Of a stretch of DNA of 64,000 bases, positions 25,263 through 34,525 are shown piece after piece. Numbering within the stretch: the first letter of the stretch is position 1; every line of letters begins with the position of its first letter. The notes below the pieces were generated by a model. The model was given only the letters and a program-made list of their open reading frames with translations, was not told the DNA's origin and ran no database searches. The DNA comes from JADCRZ01 sp041751095 (GTDB lineage: Bacteria; Bacteroidota; Bacteroidia; Chitinophagales; Chitinophagaceae): NCBI GenBank assembly GCA_041751095.1, contig JBGSYC010000200.1, positions 1 through 64,000 of the forward strand. The letters run 5' to 3'. The position numbers and the translations under genes were made by a program.

Positions 25263-27371
25263 TTGGAAGTAAAACGCGACATATTATGGAGAGTTTACCT
25301 CAGCTTTCTGGGCATTGTGGTAGTAAGCGTTTGCATATTGGGAAGAGCTTTTTATATCCAGCAATTTGAAGGCAACTACTGGAAAAGTAAAAGTGACAGC
25401 CTGCATCAGAAATTCATTGACCTGGCTGCCGAAAGAGGAACCATCTATAGTGAAGATGGCAGCATGCTAAGCACAAGTATACCGTTTTTTGATATCCATA
25501 TAGATTTTGGGGCAGATGGATTAAGGGAGAAAAAGGGCAGGCGTTTTAAAAATAATGTGGATTCTCTTTCTAAGGCCCTGGCAAGGCTATTCAACGACCG
25601 GCCAGGTTCAGTGTACAAAAAAGATCTGCAGCGGGCTTACAATAAAAATGACCGCTACTATTTGCTAAAGAAAAATTTGTCTTTTGAACAATATAAGTTC
25701 TTACGTGAATTTCCGCTGTTTAATCTTGGAAGAAATAAAAGCGGCTTTATCGCGGAAGTAAAAAGCAGGCGGCTGAATCCTTTCGGCCTTCTTGCGAACA
25801 GAACTATCGGGCTTGCCCGGAAAAATGCCCAGAATGTAGGACTTGAAAGAACCTACGATTCGCTATTGAAGGGGCAAAGTGGAAGTAAGCTTGTTCGCTA
25901 TATAGCCGGAGGTGTCGGTGTTCCTGTTGAAGGCTATGAAATTGATCCTGTAAACGGAAAAGATATTGTAACCACTATTGATGTAAACATCCAGGACATT
26001 GCTGAAAATGCACTTTTGAAAATGATGATTGAGAATGAATGTGATAACGGTACCTGTATTGTTATGGAGGTTGCCACAGGAAAGATAAAGGCTATAGCAA
26101 ATCTTGGGAAAAGGTCTGCCGGCAATTACTGGGAAGATCTCAATTACGCGATCCGTGCCTCCGAGCCGGGATCAACGTTCAAGCTTGCAACAATGCTGGC
26201 TGTTTTGGAAGACAAACACGTAAAGCTCGGCAACATGATAAATCTTGAAGGCGGGAAATGGCATATAAACCGTAGAACAGTGTACGATAGTGAGACGCAT
26301 GGATTGTACGAGGTTACTGTCGAAGAGGCATTCGAACACAGCTCAAACGTTGGCATGGCCAAATTGGTCACGCATTTCTATGGAGCCAATCCGATGAAAT
26401 ACGTAAATCATTTAAGAAGGCTGCATTTCGACCAGCCTTCCGGAGTCGGCCTGGTGGGGGAAACCAACCCGATTATTAAAACTCCGAAATCCAAAACATG
26501 GAGCGCTACAACATTGCCATGGATGGCATTTGGATATGAAGTGCTGGTAAGCCCGCTTCAGACGCTCATGTTATATAATGCGGTAGCTAACAATGGAAGG
26601 ATGATGAAACCCTACCTCGTTAGCGCCATACAACAAAATGGCCTGAATATAGAGCGCAATGAACCAGCTGTGCTGGAAGATGCGATCTGCAGTGAAGAAA
26701 CTTTAAGGCAGTTAAAGGTTTGCCTCGAAGGTGTGGTAATAAAAGGCACTGGTAAAACCCTTGCAAACCCATATTATAAAATAGCTGGCAAAACGGGAAC
26801 AGCCCTTGTAGCCAACGGCAGGCATGGCTATGCAGACCACATTTACCAGTCATCATTTGCCGGATACTTTCCAGCCGATAATCCCCGGTATTCATGTATC
26901 GTAATGATAAAAAATAAACCGCATGCTAAAAAGTTTTACGGTGCTGCTGTTGCAGGGCCTGTTTTCAAAGAAATAGCAGATAAGCTTAATTCCTTAACAA
27001 CAGCAAAAAGCGACATCGCTTACCGGCACAACATAAAACAAGACAGCGCAGGGTTTTATTATGCGGGGGATACTAAAGACCTTAAATACGTTCTGGAAAC
27101 CACCCACGTAAAATTCATGGATTCCGCGCTACAAGACAACTGGAGCAGCATGTATTCATCATCTGACTACCGCCCCGTTGTAAATGGCAGGGCGGTAAGT
27201 AGATCATCCATCCCAGATGTAAAGGGAATGGGGCTGAAAGATGCGCTTTATTTACTTGAGAGTATGAACATAAAAGTATTGGCCAAAGGAAAGGGGAGAG
27301 TGGTCGCACAGTCGATAGACCCTGGAACATTTATACAAAGGGAACGATCCATCACGCTTGAATTAAAATAA
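25263..27371 (+). CDS. ftsI: Division-specific penicillin-binding transpeptidase with PASTA domain
   Basis: The 702-residue protein starts at TTG 25263, with a single N-terminal membrane anchor (VYLSFLGIVVVSVCILGRAFYI). The dimerisation domain has the RGTIYSEDGSMLS motif. The transpeptidase domain has SxxK in SEPGSTFKLATML near residue 300, SxN in HSSNVGMAKL and KTGT in IAGKTGTALVANG. A C-terminal PASTA-type domain follows (IPDVKGMGLKDALYLLESMNIKVL, SIDPGTFIQRERSITLEL). It cross-links septal peptidoglycan and partners FtsW. Other starts are not evident, and TTG lies 32 bases after ftsL. Confidence 0.95.
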   Translation: MEVKRDILWRVYLSFLGIVVVSVCILGRAFYIQQFEGNYWKSKSDSLHQKFIDLAAERGTIYSEDGSMLSTSIPFFDIHIDFGADGLREKKGRRFKNNVDSLSKALARLFNDRPGSVYKKDLQRAYNKNDRYYLLKKNLSFEQYKFLREFPLFNLGRNKSGFIAEVKSRRLNPFGLLANRTIGLARKNAQNVGLERTYDSLLKGQSGSKLVRYIAGGVGVPVEGYEIDPVNGKDIVTTIDVNIQDIAENALLKMMIENECDNGTCIVMEVATGKIKAIANLGKRSAGNYWEDLNYAIRASEPGSTFKLATMLAVLEDKHVKLGNMINLEGGKWHINRRTVYDSETHGLYEVTVEEAFEHSSNVGMAKLVTHFYGANPMKYVNHLRRLHFDQPSGVGLVGETNPIIKTPKSKTWSATTLPWMAFGYEVLVSPLQTLMLYNAVANNGRMMKPYLVSAIQQNGLNIERNEPAVLEDAICSEETLRQLKVCLEGVVIKGTGKTLANPYYKIAGKTGTALVANGRHGYADHIYQSSFAGYFPADNPRYSCIVMIKNKPHAKKFYGAAVAGPVFKEIADKLNSLTTAKSDIAYRHNIKQDSAGFYYAGDTKDLKYVLETTHVKFMDSALQDNWSSMYSSSDYRPVVNGRAVSRSSIPDVKGMGLKDALYLLESMNIKVLAKGKGRVVAQSIDPGTFIQRERSITLELK

Positions 27372-27405
27372 AAAGCATTCCGGGAGCCCGGAAAGCAGAC
27401 CGGTT

Positions 27406-28872
27406 ATGGTATTGTTACACGAGATATTATATAAAGTAAGCATTCGCGCGGTACATGGCAATACTGCACTACCAATCGGCAATTTGCAGTTAGATTCACG
27501 CAAGGTAAATGCCGAATCGGCATTTATTGCCATAAAAGGAACCGTTGACGATGGTCACCATTACATTAGCCGTGCTATTGAAAATGGCGCCTCCGTTGTC
27601 GTTTGCGAAGAACTTCCCGCTAATCTGAAAGACGAGGTCACTTATATCCAGGTTGAAAACAGCAGTGCTGCCGCCGGCTATATGTCGCACAATTTTTATG
27701 GGCAGCCTTCCGGAAATCTCATAGTCGTGGGCGTTACCGGCACAAACGGCAAAACAACCATCGTAACGCTTCTTTACAAACTGTTTACTGTATTAGGGTA
27801 CAATTGCGGATTGCTTAGCACAGTGGAAAATCATATCGGTAAAAGAATATTGCCTTCAACGCATACTACCCCTGACGCCATTGAGGTAAATGCCTTGCTG
27901 AAACAAATGGTTGATGAAGGTTGTACGCATGTGTTTATGGAGGTAAGTTCTCATGCCATACACCAGCACCGTGTAACAGGCCTTCAATTTTCCGGTGGAA
28001 TTTTCAGCAACATAACGCACGATCACCTTGACTACCATAAAATCTTTGACGAATACATTCGTGTAAAGAAACAGTTTTTTGATGGCCTGACTGCTTCGGC
28101 ATTTGCAGTTTCCAATATGGATGATAAAAGAGGAATGGTGATGTTGCAGAATACGGCTGCAAAAAAATATTATTACAGCCTGCGCAACATGGCAGAATTT
28201 AAAGGAAAGATCCTCGAAAATGTGCTCACAGGCCTGGTGATGACAGTGAACGAGCAGGAGGTGCATTTCAGAATGATCGGCGAATTCAATGCGTATAATT
28301 TGTTGGCGGTATATGGGGCCGCAATTTGTCTGGGGGAAGACAAGCAGGAAGTGCTGCGTTGCCTTAGCCTGCTTACCGGCGCTGAAGGGAGATTCGATTA
28401 CATGGTATCGCCAAATCAAAAAGTTATTGGCATCATAGATTACGCGCACACGCCTGACGCCATTATGAATGTTCTGGGTACCCTGAAAAAATTACGTAAA
28501 GGGCATGAGCGCATCATTACCGTTGTTGGGTGCGGGGGCGACAGAGACAAGACCAAACGGCCGCTAATGGGCGAAGTGGCATGCGAACATAGCGACAGAG
28601 TGTTCTTTACTTCAGACAACCCCCGGAATGAAGACCCGCTGCAGATACTGCTTGACATGCAGTCGGCCTTAAAAACGGCCGCTAAAAGAAAACTGATCAC
28701 CATAGCTGATAGAAAGGAAGCGATAAAAACTGCCGTCACCCTGAGTGAAACTGATGACATCGTACTGATAGCAGGCAAAGGCCATGAAAAATACCAGGAA
28801 ATCAAGGGCGTCAAATATCATTTTGATGACAAGGAAATATTGGCGGAAATGTTTGAATTACTTGGCAAATGA
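27406..28872 (+). CDS. murE: UDP-MurNAc-tripeptide ligase MurE (meso-diaminopimelate type)
   Basis: The 488-residue protein has the Mur ligase ATP site VTGTNGKTTIV near residue 106, the SSHAIHQHRV region, the HTPDAIMNVL segment and the specificity motif DNPR (FTSDNPRNEDP). DNPR marks enzymes adding meso-diaminopimelate. It adds the third residue of the stem peptide in the cytoplasm. The start ATG at 27406 fits the family N-terminus (MVLLHEILYKVSIRAVHGN). Confidence 0.96.
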   Translation: MVLLHEILYKVSIRAVHGNTALPIGNLQLDSRKVNAESAFIAIKGTVDDGHHYISRAIENGASVVVCEELPANLKDEVTYIQVENSSAAAGYMSHNFYGQPSGNLIVVGVTGTNGKTTIVTLLYKLFTVLGYNCGLLSTVENHIGKRILPSTHTTPDAIEVNALLKQMVDEGCTHVFMEVSSHAIHQHRVTGLQFSGGIFSNITHDHLDYHKIFDEYIRVKKQFFDGLTASAFAVSNMDDKRGMVMLQNTAAKKYYYSLRNMAEFKGKILENVLTGLVMTVNEQEVHFRMIGEFNAYNLLAVYGAAICLGEDKQEVLRCLSLLTGAEGRFDYMVSPNQKVIGIIDYAHTPDAIMNVLGTLKKLRKGHERIITVVGCGGDRDKTKRPLMGEVACEHSDRVFFTSDNPRNEDPLQILLDMQSALKTAAKRKLITIADRKEAIKTAVTLSETDDIVLIAGKGHEKYQEIKGVKYHFDDKEILAEMFELLGK

Positions 28873-28880
28873 TTGCGATG

Positions 28881-29027
28881 ATGTATGAAAACAGATACCC
28901 GATGCCAGACCCTGCTTTGGCGATTGCAGATGTAAAAGGCATCAGGTCCGTTTTAAATCGTCAGCGCGTGAATACAGCAATCCATTGTCCCGGAAGGGGT
29001 TCATATCCGGGAGTATCATTCAAATGA
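28881..29027 (+). CDS. Possible small gene filling the murE-mraY gap
   Basis: A 48-codon frame runs from ATG 28881 (an ATG at 28878 precedes it) to TGA 29027. It fills nearly all of the gap, on the operon strand. No conserved pattern, membrane segment or signal is visible, so chance is a fair explanation. Confidence 0.2.
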   Translation: MYENRYPMPDPALAIADVKGIRSVLNRQRVNTAIHCPGRGSYPGVSFK

Positions 29028-29044
29028 ACTAATCAGTTAAAACC

Positions 29045-30325
29045 ATGCTATACCATTTATTTGACTGGTTGAAAAGCACAGGAATTAAAGTTCCTGGTGG
29101 TGCTTTATTTCAGTTCATCACTTTCAGGGTGTTGCTTGCTGTATTGCTGAGCCTCTTCATTACTACAGTTTATGGAAAACGGCTGATCAGGATACTGCGG
29201 AAAAGACTGGTGGGCGAAACGGTACGCGAATTAGGACTGGCCGGTGAAACAATGAAAAAAGGGACACCCACGATGGGAGGCATCATCATCATTCTGGCCA
29301 TCCTGATACCAACATTCCTGCTGGCAGACCTTAATAAAGCATATATAAGGCTAATGATCTTCTGCACTATATGGTTAGGCATGATCGGGTTTATTGATGA
29401 TTACCTGAAGCTGCGTGCCAGGCGGATTGCGCAGCAGTCGGGCATTGCTTATAAAAAGGGCGATAAAGATGGTCTGGCAGGGTGGTTTAAAGTTCTCGGG
29501 CAGGTAGTTCTCGGATTCGTGGTGGGTACAACATTGTACTTTAATTCAAATACCAAAGTCTGGCGCGAGTATGTCGGGGAAGGCAGACCGACGCAAGCTG
29601 CGGATTTCAAAGTGATAAAGCTCGATGGAAAGGAAAGGTGGTTTGCAGAGGCAGAGGAGCCTATAGCAACAATTCCTTTCGTGAAAACGCATGAATTCAA
29701 TTACTCTAAATTATTGCCGGCAGCTCTAAGGGGATTAACATGGGTGCTTTATATCATGATAGTCATATTTATTGTAACAGCAGTTTCCAACGGCGCAAAC
29801 ATTACAGACGGGTTAGACGGGTTGGCGACCGGAGTAAGCGCAATCATCGGGGGATGCCTGGGCATTTTCGCTTACGCAAGCGGAAATATCAGGTTTGCCG
29901 ACTATCTCAACATCATGTACATTCCTAACCTCGGCGAACTGTCAATTTTTATCGGGGCTATGATCGGCGCCTGTGTTGGATTTCTTTGGTACAATGCGTA
30001 TCCTGCTCAGGTGTTTATGGGCGACACCGGCAGCCTGATGCTTGGTGGCGTAATTGCTTCACTGGCAATCATCGTTCGAAAGGAACTGCTTATACCCATT
30101 TTTTGCGGGGTGTTCCTCGTTGAAAGCCTGAGCGTAATGATGCAGGTGAGTTACTTTAAATATACGAAAAGGAAGTATGGTGAGGGCAGGCGGATATTTT
30201 TGATGAGTCCGCTGCATCATCACTACCAGAAGCTGGGTTATCACGAAAGTAAGATAGCGGTGAGGTTCTGGATCGTAACTATCCTGTGCGTGGTTTTTTC
30301 TATCGTCACTTTGAAGATAAGATAA
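29045..30325 (+). CDS. mraY: Phospho-MurNAc-pentapeptide transferase MraY
   Basis: The 426-residue integral membrane protein has about ten transmembrane segments. Key motifs are present: GTPTMGG near residue 78, the DDYLK catalytic aspartates, NITDGLDGLATG, NAYPAQVFMGDTGSLMLGG and the MSPLHHHYQKLG histidine cluster. It makes lipid I from UDP-MurNAc-pentapeptide and undecaprenyl phosphate. The loop near residues 150-225 is longer than in E. coli (360 residues), as is common in the phylum. Confidence 0.96.
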   Translation: MLYHLFDWLKSTGIKVPGGALFQFITFRVLLAVLLSLFITTVYGKRLIRILRKRLVGETVRELGLAGETMKKGTPTMGGIIIILAILIPTFLLADLNKAYIRLMIFCTIWLGMIGFIDDYLKLRARRIAQQSGIAYKKGDKDGLAGWFKVLGQVVLGFVVGTTLYFNSNTKVWREYVGEGRPTQAADFKVIKLDGKERWFAEAEEPIATIPFVKTHEFNYSKLLPAALRGLTWVLYIMIVIFIVTAVSNGANITDGLDGLATGVSAIIGGCLGIFAYASGNIRFADYLNIMYIPNLGELSIFIGAMIGACVGFLWYNAYPAQVFMGDTGSLMLGGVIASLAIIVRKELLIPIFCGVFLVESLSVMMQVSYFKYTKRKYGEGRRIFLMSPLHHHYQKLGYHESKIAVRFWIVTILCVVFSIVTLKIR

Positions 30326-30510
30326 TCCGGAAAAGATGTGCCGTTGCAATGAATGTATAAGGTAACGACAATACACAAATGATGTAGAAAATAATTTTTG
30401 AAAAACCAGCGTTCGTAATCCAGGCAGGGAGGAACATGTCGGCGTATGCCGCATCAAATCATCCGATTCTTTTGAAAAACCCGATCCGTATAACTGCCTG
30501 AAATATTGTT

Positions 30511-31860
30511 ATGAGTAAACGATTAGTCATATTGGGTGCCGGAGAGAGCGGAGTAGGGGCGGCTATACTTGCCCGGCAAAGGTCGTATGATGTATTTGTT
30601 TCAGACGGAGGAGCTATCAAACCAGTGTACAAGGAGCAACTTGATTCCCTTGGAATAGCATATGAAGAGTCCGGCAGCTCCGAAGAAAATATCCTTAATG
30701 CGGATGAAGTGATGAAAAGCCCGGGTATTCCCGAAAAGAATGAATTGGTTAAAAGAATTCGTGCGAAAGGAATAAGTATCATCAGTGAAATAGAATTAGC
30801 GTACCGGTATAAGGGAAACAGCAGGATAATTGGTATTACAGGCAGCAACGGTAAAACCACAACTGCATCGCTGGTGCATCACATCTGTAAACATGCCGGT
30901 ATCGACTGCGCCTTGGTAGGCAATATCGGGAAATCTTTTGCCAGGCAGGTGGCTGAAGAACCCAGGCACCTGTATGTAGCAGAGATAAGTAGTTTTCAAT
31001 TAGATGATATTGCGGCATTCAGGCCCGATATAGCAATACTTACCAACATCACGGAGGATCATCTTGACAGGTATGATTACAAATTTGAAAATTATGTACA
31101 AAGTAAATTTCGCATCACCCTGAATCAGACAAAGGGTGATGCGTTCATTTACTGTGCGGATGATAAGGTAATCAGAAGTTATATGGCGGGGCACGTCATC
31201 AGTTCGACATTACTTCCGTTTACCATGCAGGATCAGCCAGTCAATGGCCAGGGCGCAATTATTAAAAATAACGAGATGATCATTAAACGAGACGACGAGG
31301 AAATAATTTCGATGAGCATTTATGATTTCGCTTTGAGAGGAAAACACAACCAGTATAACACAATGGCAGCTGCACTGGCAGCGGTGACTATTGGCATAAG
31401 AAAAGAGAAGATACGCGATGCATTACAATCTTTTGAAGCCCTTGAACACCGTATGGAATATGTTTCCAATGTAAGAGGGGTTGAGTTTATCAATGACAGT
31501 AAGGCCACCAATATAAATTCTACGTGGTATGCGCTTGAATCCATGCAAAAGCCGACGATACTTATTCTTGGGGGGGTAGACAAGGGAAACGATTACGCTC
31601 TCATTACGGATCTCGTGAAAGAAAAAGTAAAGGCTATCGTATGCATGGGGGTTGACAACCGGAGGATACAGGAGGCATTTACTAAACAGGTTCCACTGAT
31701 TGTAAGCACCGGCAGCGCTGTGGAAGCGGTTCAGGCAGCTTTTCATCTTTCTAATAAAGGTGATGTTGTGTTGTTAAGCCCGGCATGTGCAAGCTTCGAC
31801 TTGTTTAATAATTATGAAGACCGTGGAGAACAGTTTAAGAAAGCGGTGCGTGATCTGTGA
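30511..31860 (+). CDS. murD: UDP-MurNAc-L-Ala D-glutamate ligase MurD
   Basis: The 449-residue protein has the N-terminal nucleotide site LVILGAGESGVGAA, the ATP loop GITGSNGKTTTASL near residue 108, EISSFQLDD, TNITEDHLDRYD and the C-terminal block LLSPACASFDLFNNYEDRGEQFK, which is diagnostic of MurD. It adds D-glutamate to UDP-MurNAc-L-Ala. Confidence 0.96.
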   Translation: MSKRLVILGAGESGVGAAILARQRSYDVFVSDGGAIKPVYKEQLDSLGIAYEESGSSEENILNADEVMKSPGIPEKNELVKRIRAKGISIISEIELAYRYKGNSRIIGITGSNGKTTTASLVHHICKHAGIDCALVGNIGKSFARQVAEEPRHLYVAEISSFQLDDIAAFRPDIAILTNITEDHLDRYDYKFENYVQSKFRITLNQTKGDAFIYCADDKVIRSYMAGHVISSTLLPFTMQDQPVNGQGAIIKNNEMIIKRDDEEIISMSIYDFALRGKHNQYNTMAAALAAVTIGIRKEKIRDALQSFEALEHRMEYVSNVRGVEFINDSKATNINSTWYALESMQKPTILILGGVDKGNDYALITDLVKEKVKAIVCMGVDNRRIQEAFTKQVPLIVSTGSAVEAVQAAFHLSNKGDVVLLSPACASFDLFNNYEDRGEQFKKAVRDL

Positions 31861-31939
31861 AAGAAGCGTATGAAAATAACCGGTAGTCGCAACCGGCAGC
31901 GATTAAGCAGTGAAATCTTTAATTATAAAATTCAAACCC

Positions 31940-32080
31940 ATGTCTCATTTTATTTTACTGAAACGAAAAACCGAGAATAAAGTAATGAAAGAAAATAAAG
32001 TAATGAAGGTTGGTATGAACAAGCGGCTCAGGCGAATGAAATATTTGCTCATGAAAGAAATCATCAAAGCTGCGTGCTAA
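31940..32080 (+). CDS. Possible small basic protein between murD and ftsW
   Basis: A 46-codon frame from ATG 31940 to TAA 32080 lies on the operon strand in the 256-base murD-ftsW gap. The product is very basic (many Lys/Arg) and Met-rich, with the internal direct repeat AATAAAGTAATGAAAG. It has no membrane segment. It is too short for certainty and could be chance. Confidence 0.3.
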   Translation: MSHFILLKRKTENKVMKENKVMKVGMNKRLRRMKYLLMKEIIKAAC

Positions 32081-32116
32081 CCGATACCTCAAACCCCATA
32101 CCGCATACCCCACTAT

Positions 32117-33367
32117 ATGGATACCCTTCTTCATAGAACCAAAGGCGATAAAGTGATCTGGGCGCTGGTAGTCGTGCTGGCCATAGCATCGTTGCTCGTG
32201 GTATACAGTTCCACCGGCACACTTGCCTATAAAATGAGCAGGAGTACCGAGTCATACCTGTTCAAACAGGTTGCCTTTATTTTGCTCGGAATTGCCGTGA
32301 TCTACTTTGCCCACAGGGTTAACTACACCATTTACTCCAGGGTTTCGCTGATATTGTTTCTGATCGTAATACCCCTGCTGATATACACTTTATTTTTTGG
32401 TGTAAGACTAAATGAGGGAAGCCGTTGGATCCGTTTGCCCATCATACGGCTTACCTTTCAAACATCCGACCTTGCAAGGCTTGCCTTATTCATGTATATA
32501 AGCCGGTTATTAAGCAAAAAGCAAAACGTCATAAAAGATTTTCATAAAGGATTTCTGCCGGTAATTACTCCTGTAATAATCATATGTGCACTAATTGCTC
32601 CTGCCAATCTCTCTACCGCTTTATTGATAGGAGGAACAAGCTTGCTGTTGTTATTTATAGGCCGGGCAAGCTCAAAGCACTTGTTGCTTGTTATGTTTAT
32701 TGCGCTGGTGCCCGCGTTCATGCTTGTATTCGGCGCTGTATATAAGCACAAAGCTCATGGTGAAGAGAAATTGAAGGTTGAAGAAAACTCAAGGCTTTTT
32801 GTAAGGGTGGGAACATGGATTAACCGGGTAGAGAACTTTATTTATGGAGGGAAGGATATTGACAACGAGGATAATTACCAGATAAACCAGGCTAAGATCG
32901 CCATTGCCAAAGGGGGCTGGTTGGGTGTGGGCCCGGGTAACAGCGAACAGCGGAATTTTCTGCCCCATCCTTATTCTGATTTTATTTATGCCATCATTAT
33001 TGAAGAGTACGGCCTGGTCGGCGGCGGCTTTATCTTGTTTATCTACCTGATCTTCCTTCTGCGGAGCATAAGGCTCTTCAGGAAATGCCCTTACGCTTTT
33101 GGGGCTTTTCTGGCGCTGGGATTAAGTTTTACGCTCGTCATCCAGGCTTTAACCAATATGGCCGTGAATGTTAACCTGTTTCCGGTAACCGGGGTTACAC
33201 TCCCGTTGATTAGCATGGGAGGCAGTTCATTTTTGTTTACCTGCCTTTCCATCGGAATTATTTTAAGTGTTGCAAGGAATGTGGAACAATTGGAAGGGAG
33301 GGTGGTGGGGGTGGACAGTCAATATGATCAGGATGGTGGTAGTCGTAGAGAAAGCCCGCAGGGATAA
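32117..33367 (+). CDS. ftsW: Lipid II polymerase FtsW (SEDS family)
   Basis: The 416-residue protein has about ten transmembrane segments. SEDS motifs include YSSTGTLAYK near the first loop, the conserved catalytic aspartate region GVRLNEGSRWIRL, GNSEQRNFLPHPYSDFIYAIIIEEYG and the terminal signature NLFPVTGVTLPLISMGGSSF. It polymerises glycan at the septum with FtsI. The C-terminus is hydrophilic. Confidence 0.95.
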   Translation: MDTLLHRTKGDKVIWALVVVLAIASLLVVYSSTGTLAYKMSRSTESYLFKQVAFILLGIAVIYFAHRVNYTIYSRVSLILFLIVIPLLIYTLFFGVRLNEGSRWIRLPIIRLTFQTSDLARLALFMYISRLLSKKQNVIKDFHKGFLPVITPVIIICALIAPANLSTALLIGGTSLLLLFIGRASSKHLLLVMFIALVPAFMLVFGAVYKHKAHGEEKLKVEENSRLFVRVGTWINRVENFIYGGKDIDNEDNYQINQAKIAIAKGGWLGVGPGNSEQRNFLPHPYSDFIYAIIIEEYGLVGGGFILFIYLIFLLRSIRLFRKCPYAFGAFLALGLSFTLVIQALTNMAVNVNLFPVTGVTLPLISMGGSSFLFTCLSIGIILSVARNVEQLEGRVVGVDSQYDQDGGSRRESPQG

Positions 33368-33406
33368 ACTACGCTAATTAGTTAATCAGGCAAATCGTGG
33401 TTCAAA

Positions 33407-34516
33407 ATGAATAAAAAAGTGATTTTGGCAGGTGGAGGAACAGGCGGGCATATATTCCCCGCCATCGCGATTGCCAATGCATTGAAAAAGCTTAGGCCGG
33501 ACACTGAATTTTTATTTGTTGGCGCTCTTGGAAAAATGGAAATGGAAAAAGTGCCACAGGCAGGTTACCCGATCAAGGGATTGGACATTGCAGGGTTTAA
33601 CAGGTCATCCATTATCAAAAACATTGGCCTGCCATTTAAGCTTCTGAAAAGCTTTTTCCAGGTAAGGAACATATTCAGCGATTTTCAGCCGGATGCGGTT
33701 GTGGGAGTAGGCGGGTATTCGAGTTTCCCCGTGCTGAAATACGCACAGCAAAAGGGCATTCCCACATTTATTCATGAATCAAATTCTTTTGCCGGAAAGG
33801 CAAATAAAATGCTGGGAAAAAAAGCAGTAAGGATTTTCGTTTCCACTGATAGCATGGCCAGGTTCTTTCCTGAAGAAAAGATCATGCTTACCGGTAATCC
33901 CATAAGGGAAACCATCGCACAATCGGTAATTACACACGAAGAAGGCCTTGCTTTTTTCGGCCTGGATAGCAGCCTTAAAACCGTGTTGTCGGTCGGCGGA
34001 AGCCTCGGCGCACAAAGCATTAATGAAGCTATCGAAAGAAATATAGACGAGTTCGAACGTCACAGGCTGCAACTTATCTGGCAGACGGGCAAAGACTACA
34101 AACAGCGTGCAGACGAAGTGGTCCTTGGAAAAACGAACGTATGGGTTAGTGACTTTATTTATGATATGGAGTATGCGTTAGCGGCCGCAGACGTAGTGAT
34201 ATCGCGTGCAGGAGCCATGGCCATAGCAGAGTTAAGCGTGATGAAAAAGCCGGTTGTATTCGTGCCTTTCCCGTTTGCAGCCGAGGATCACCAGGCAGTG
34301 AATGCACAAACCCTTGTTGACAAAAACGCCGGCCTGATGATCAGGGATCATGAAGCACAGCAAAAATTGATCGATACCATCATAGCCCTGGCTACCAATG
34401 ACAAAAGGCTGGCTGAGCTTTCTGAGAACATCGGTAAACTGGCATTTATCGACGCAGATATCAGGGTGGCGGAGGAGATTTTAAAATGTATTGATGAACT
34501 GGTGACTAACAGGTAA
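33407..34516 (+). CDS. murG: Lipid II synthase MurG
   Basis: The 369-residue GT-B glycosyltransferase starts with the glycine loop ILAGGGTGGHIFPAIAIA. It has GVGGYSSFPVL, HESNSFAGKANKML, the SVGGSLGAQSIN segment of the UDP-GlcNAc half and ISRAGAMAIAELSVMKKPVVFVPFPFAAEDHQ. It adds GlcNAc to lipid I at the inner face of the membrane. Confidence 0.96.
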   Translation: MNKKVILAGGGTGGHIFPAIAIANALKKLRPDTEFLFVGALGKMEMEKVPQAGYPIKGLDIAGFNRSSIIKNIGLPFKLLKSFFQVRNIFSDFQPDAVVGVGGYSSFPVLKYAQQKGIPTFIHESNSFAGKANKMLGKKAVRIFVSTDSMARFFPEEKIMLTGNPIRETIAQSVITHEEGLAFFGLDSSLKTVLSVGGSLGAQSINEAIERNIDEFERHRLQLIWQTGKDYKQRADEVVLGKTNVWVSDFIYDMEYALAAADVVISRAGAMAIAELSVMKKPVVFVPFPFAAEDHQAVNAQTLVDKNAGLMIRDHEAQQKLIDTIIALATNDKRLAELSENIGKLAFIDADIRVAEEILKCIDELVTNR

Positions 34517-34525
34517 ACCTATTGA

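Noticed and set aside
30326..30510. Short frames in the mraY-murD gap
   Set aside because: The longest starts at an ATG near 30435 and gives only about 21 residues with no recognisable pattern.
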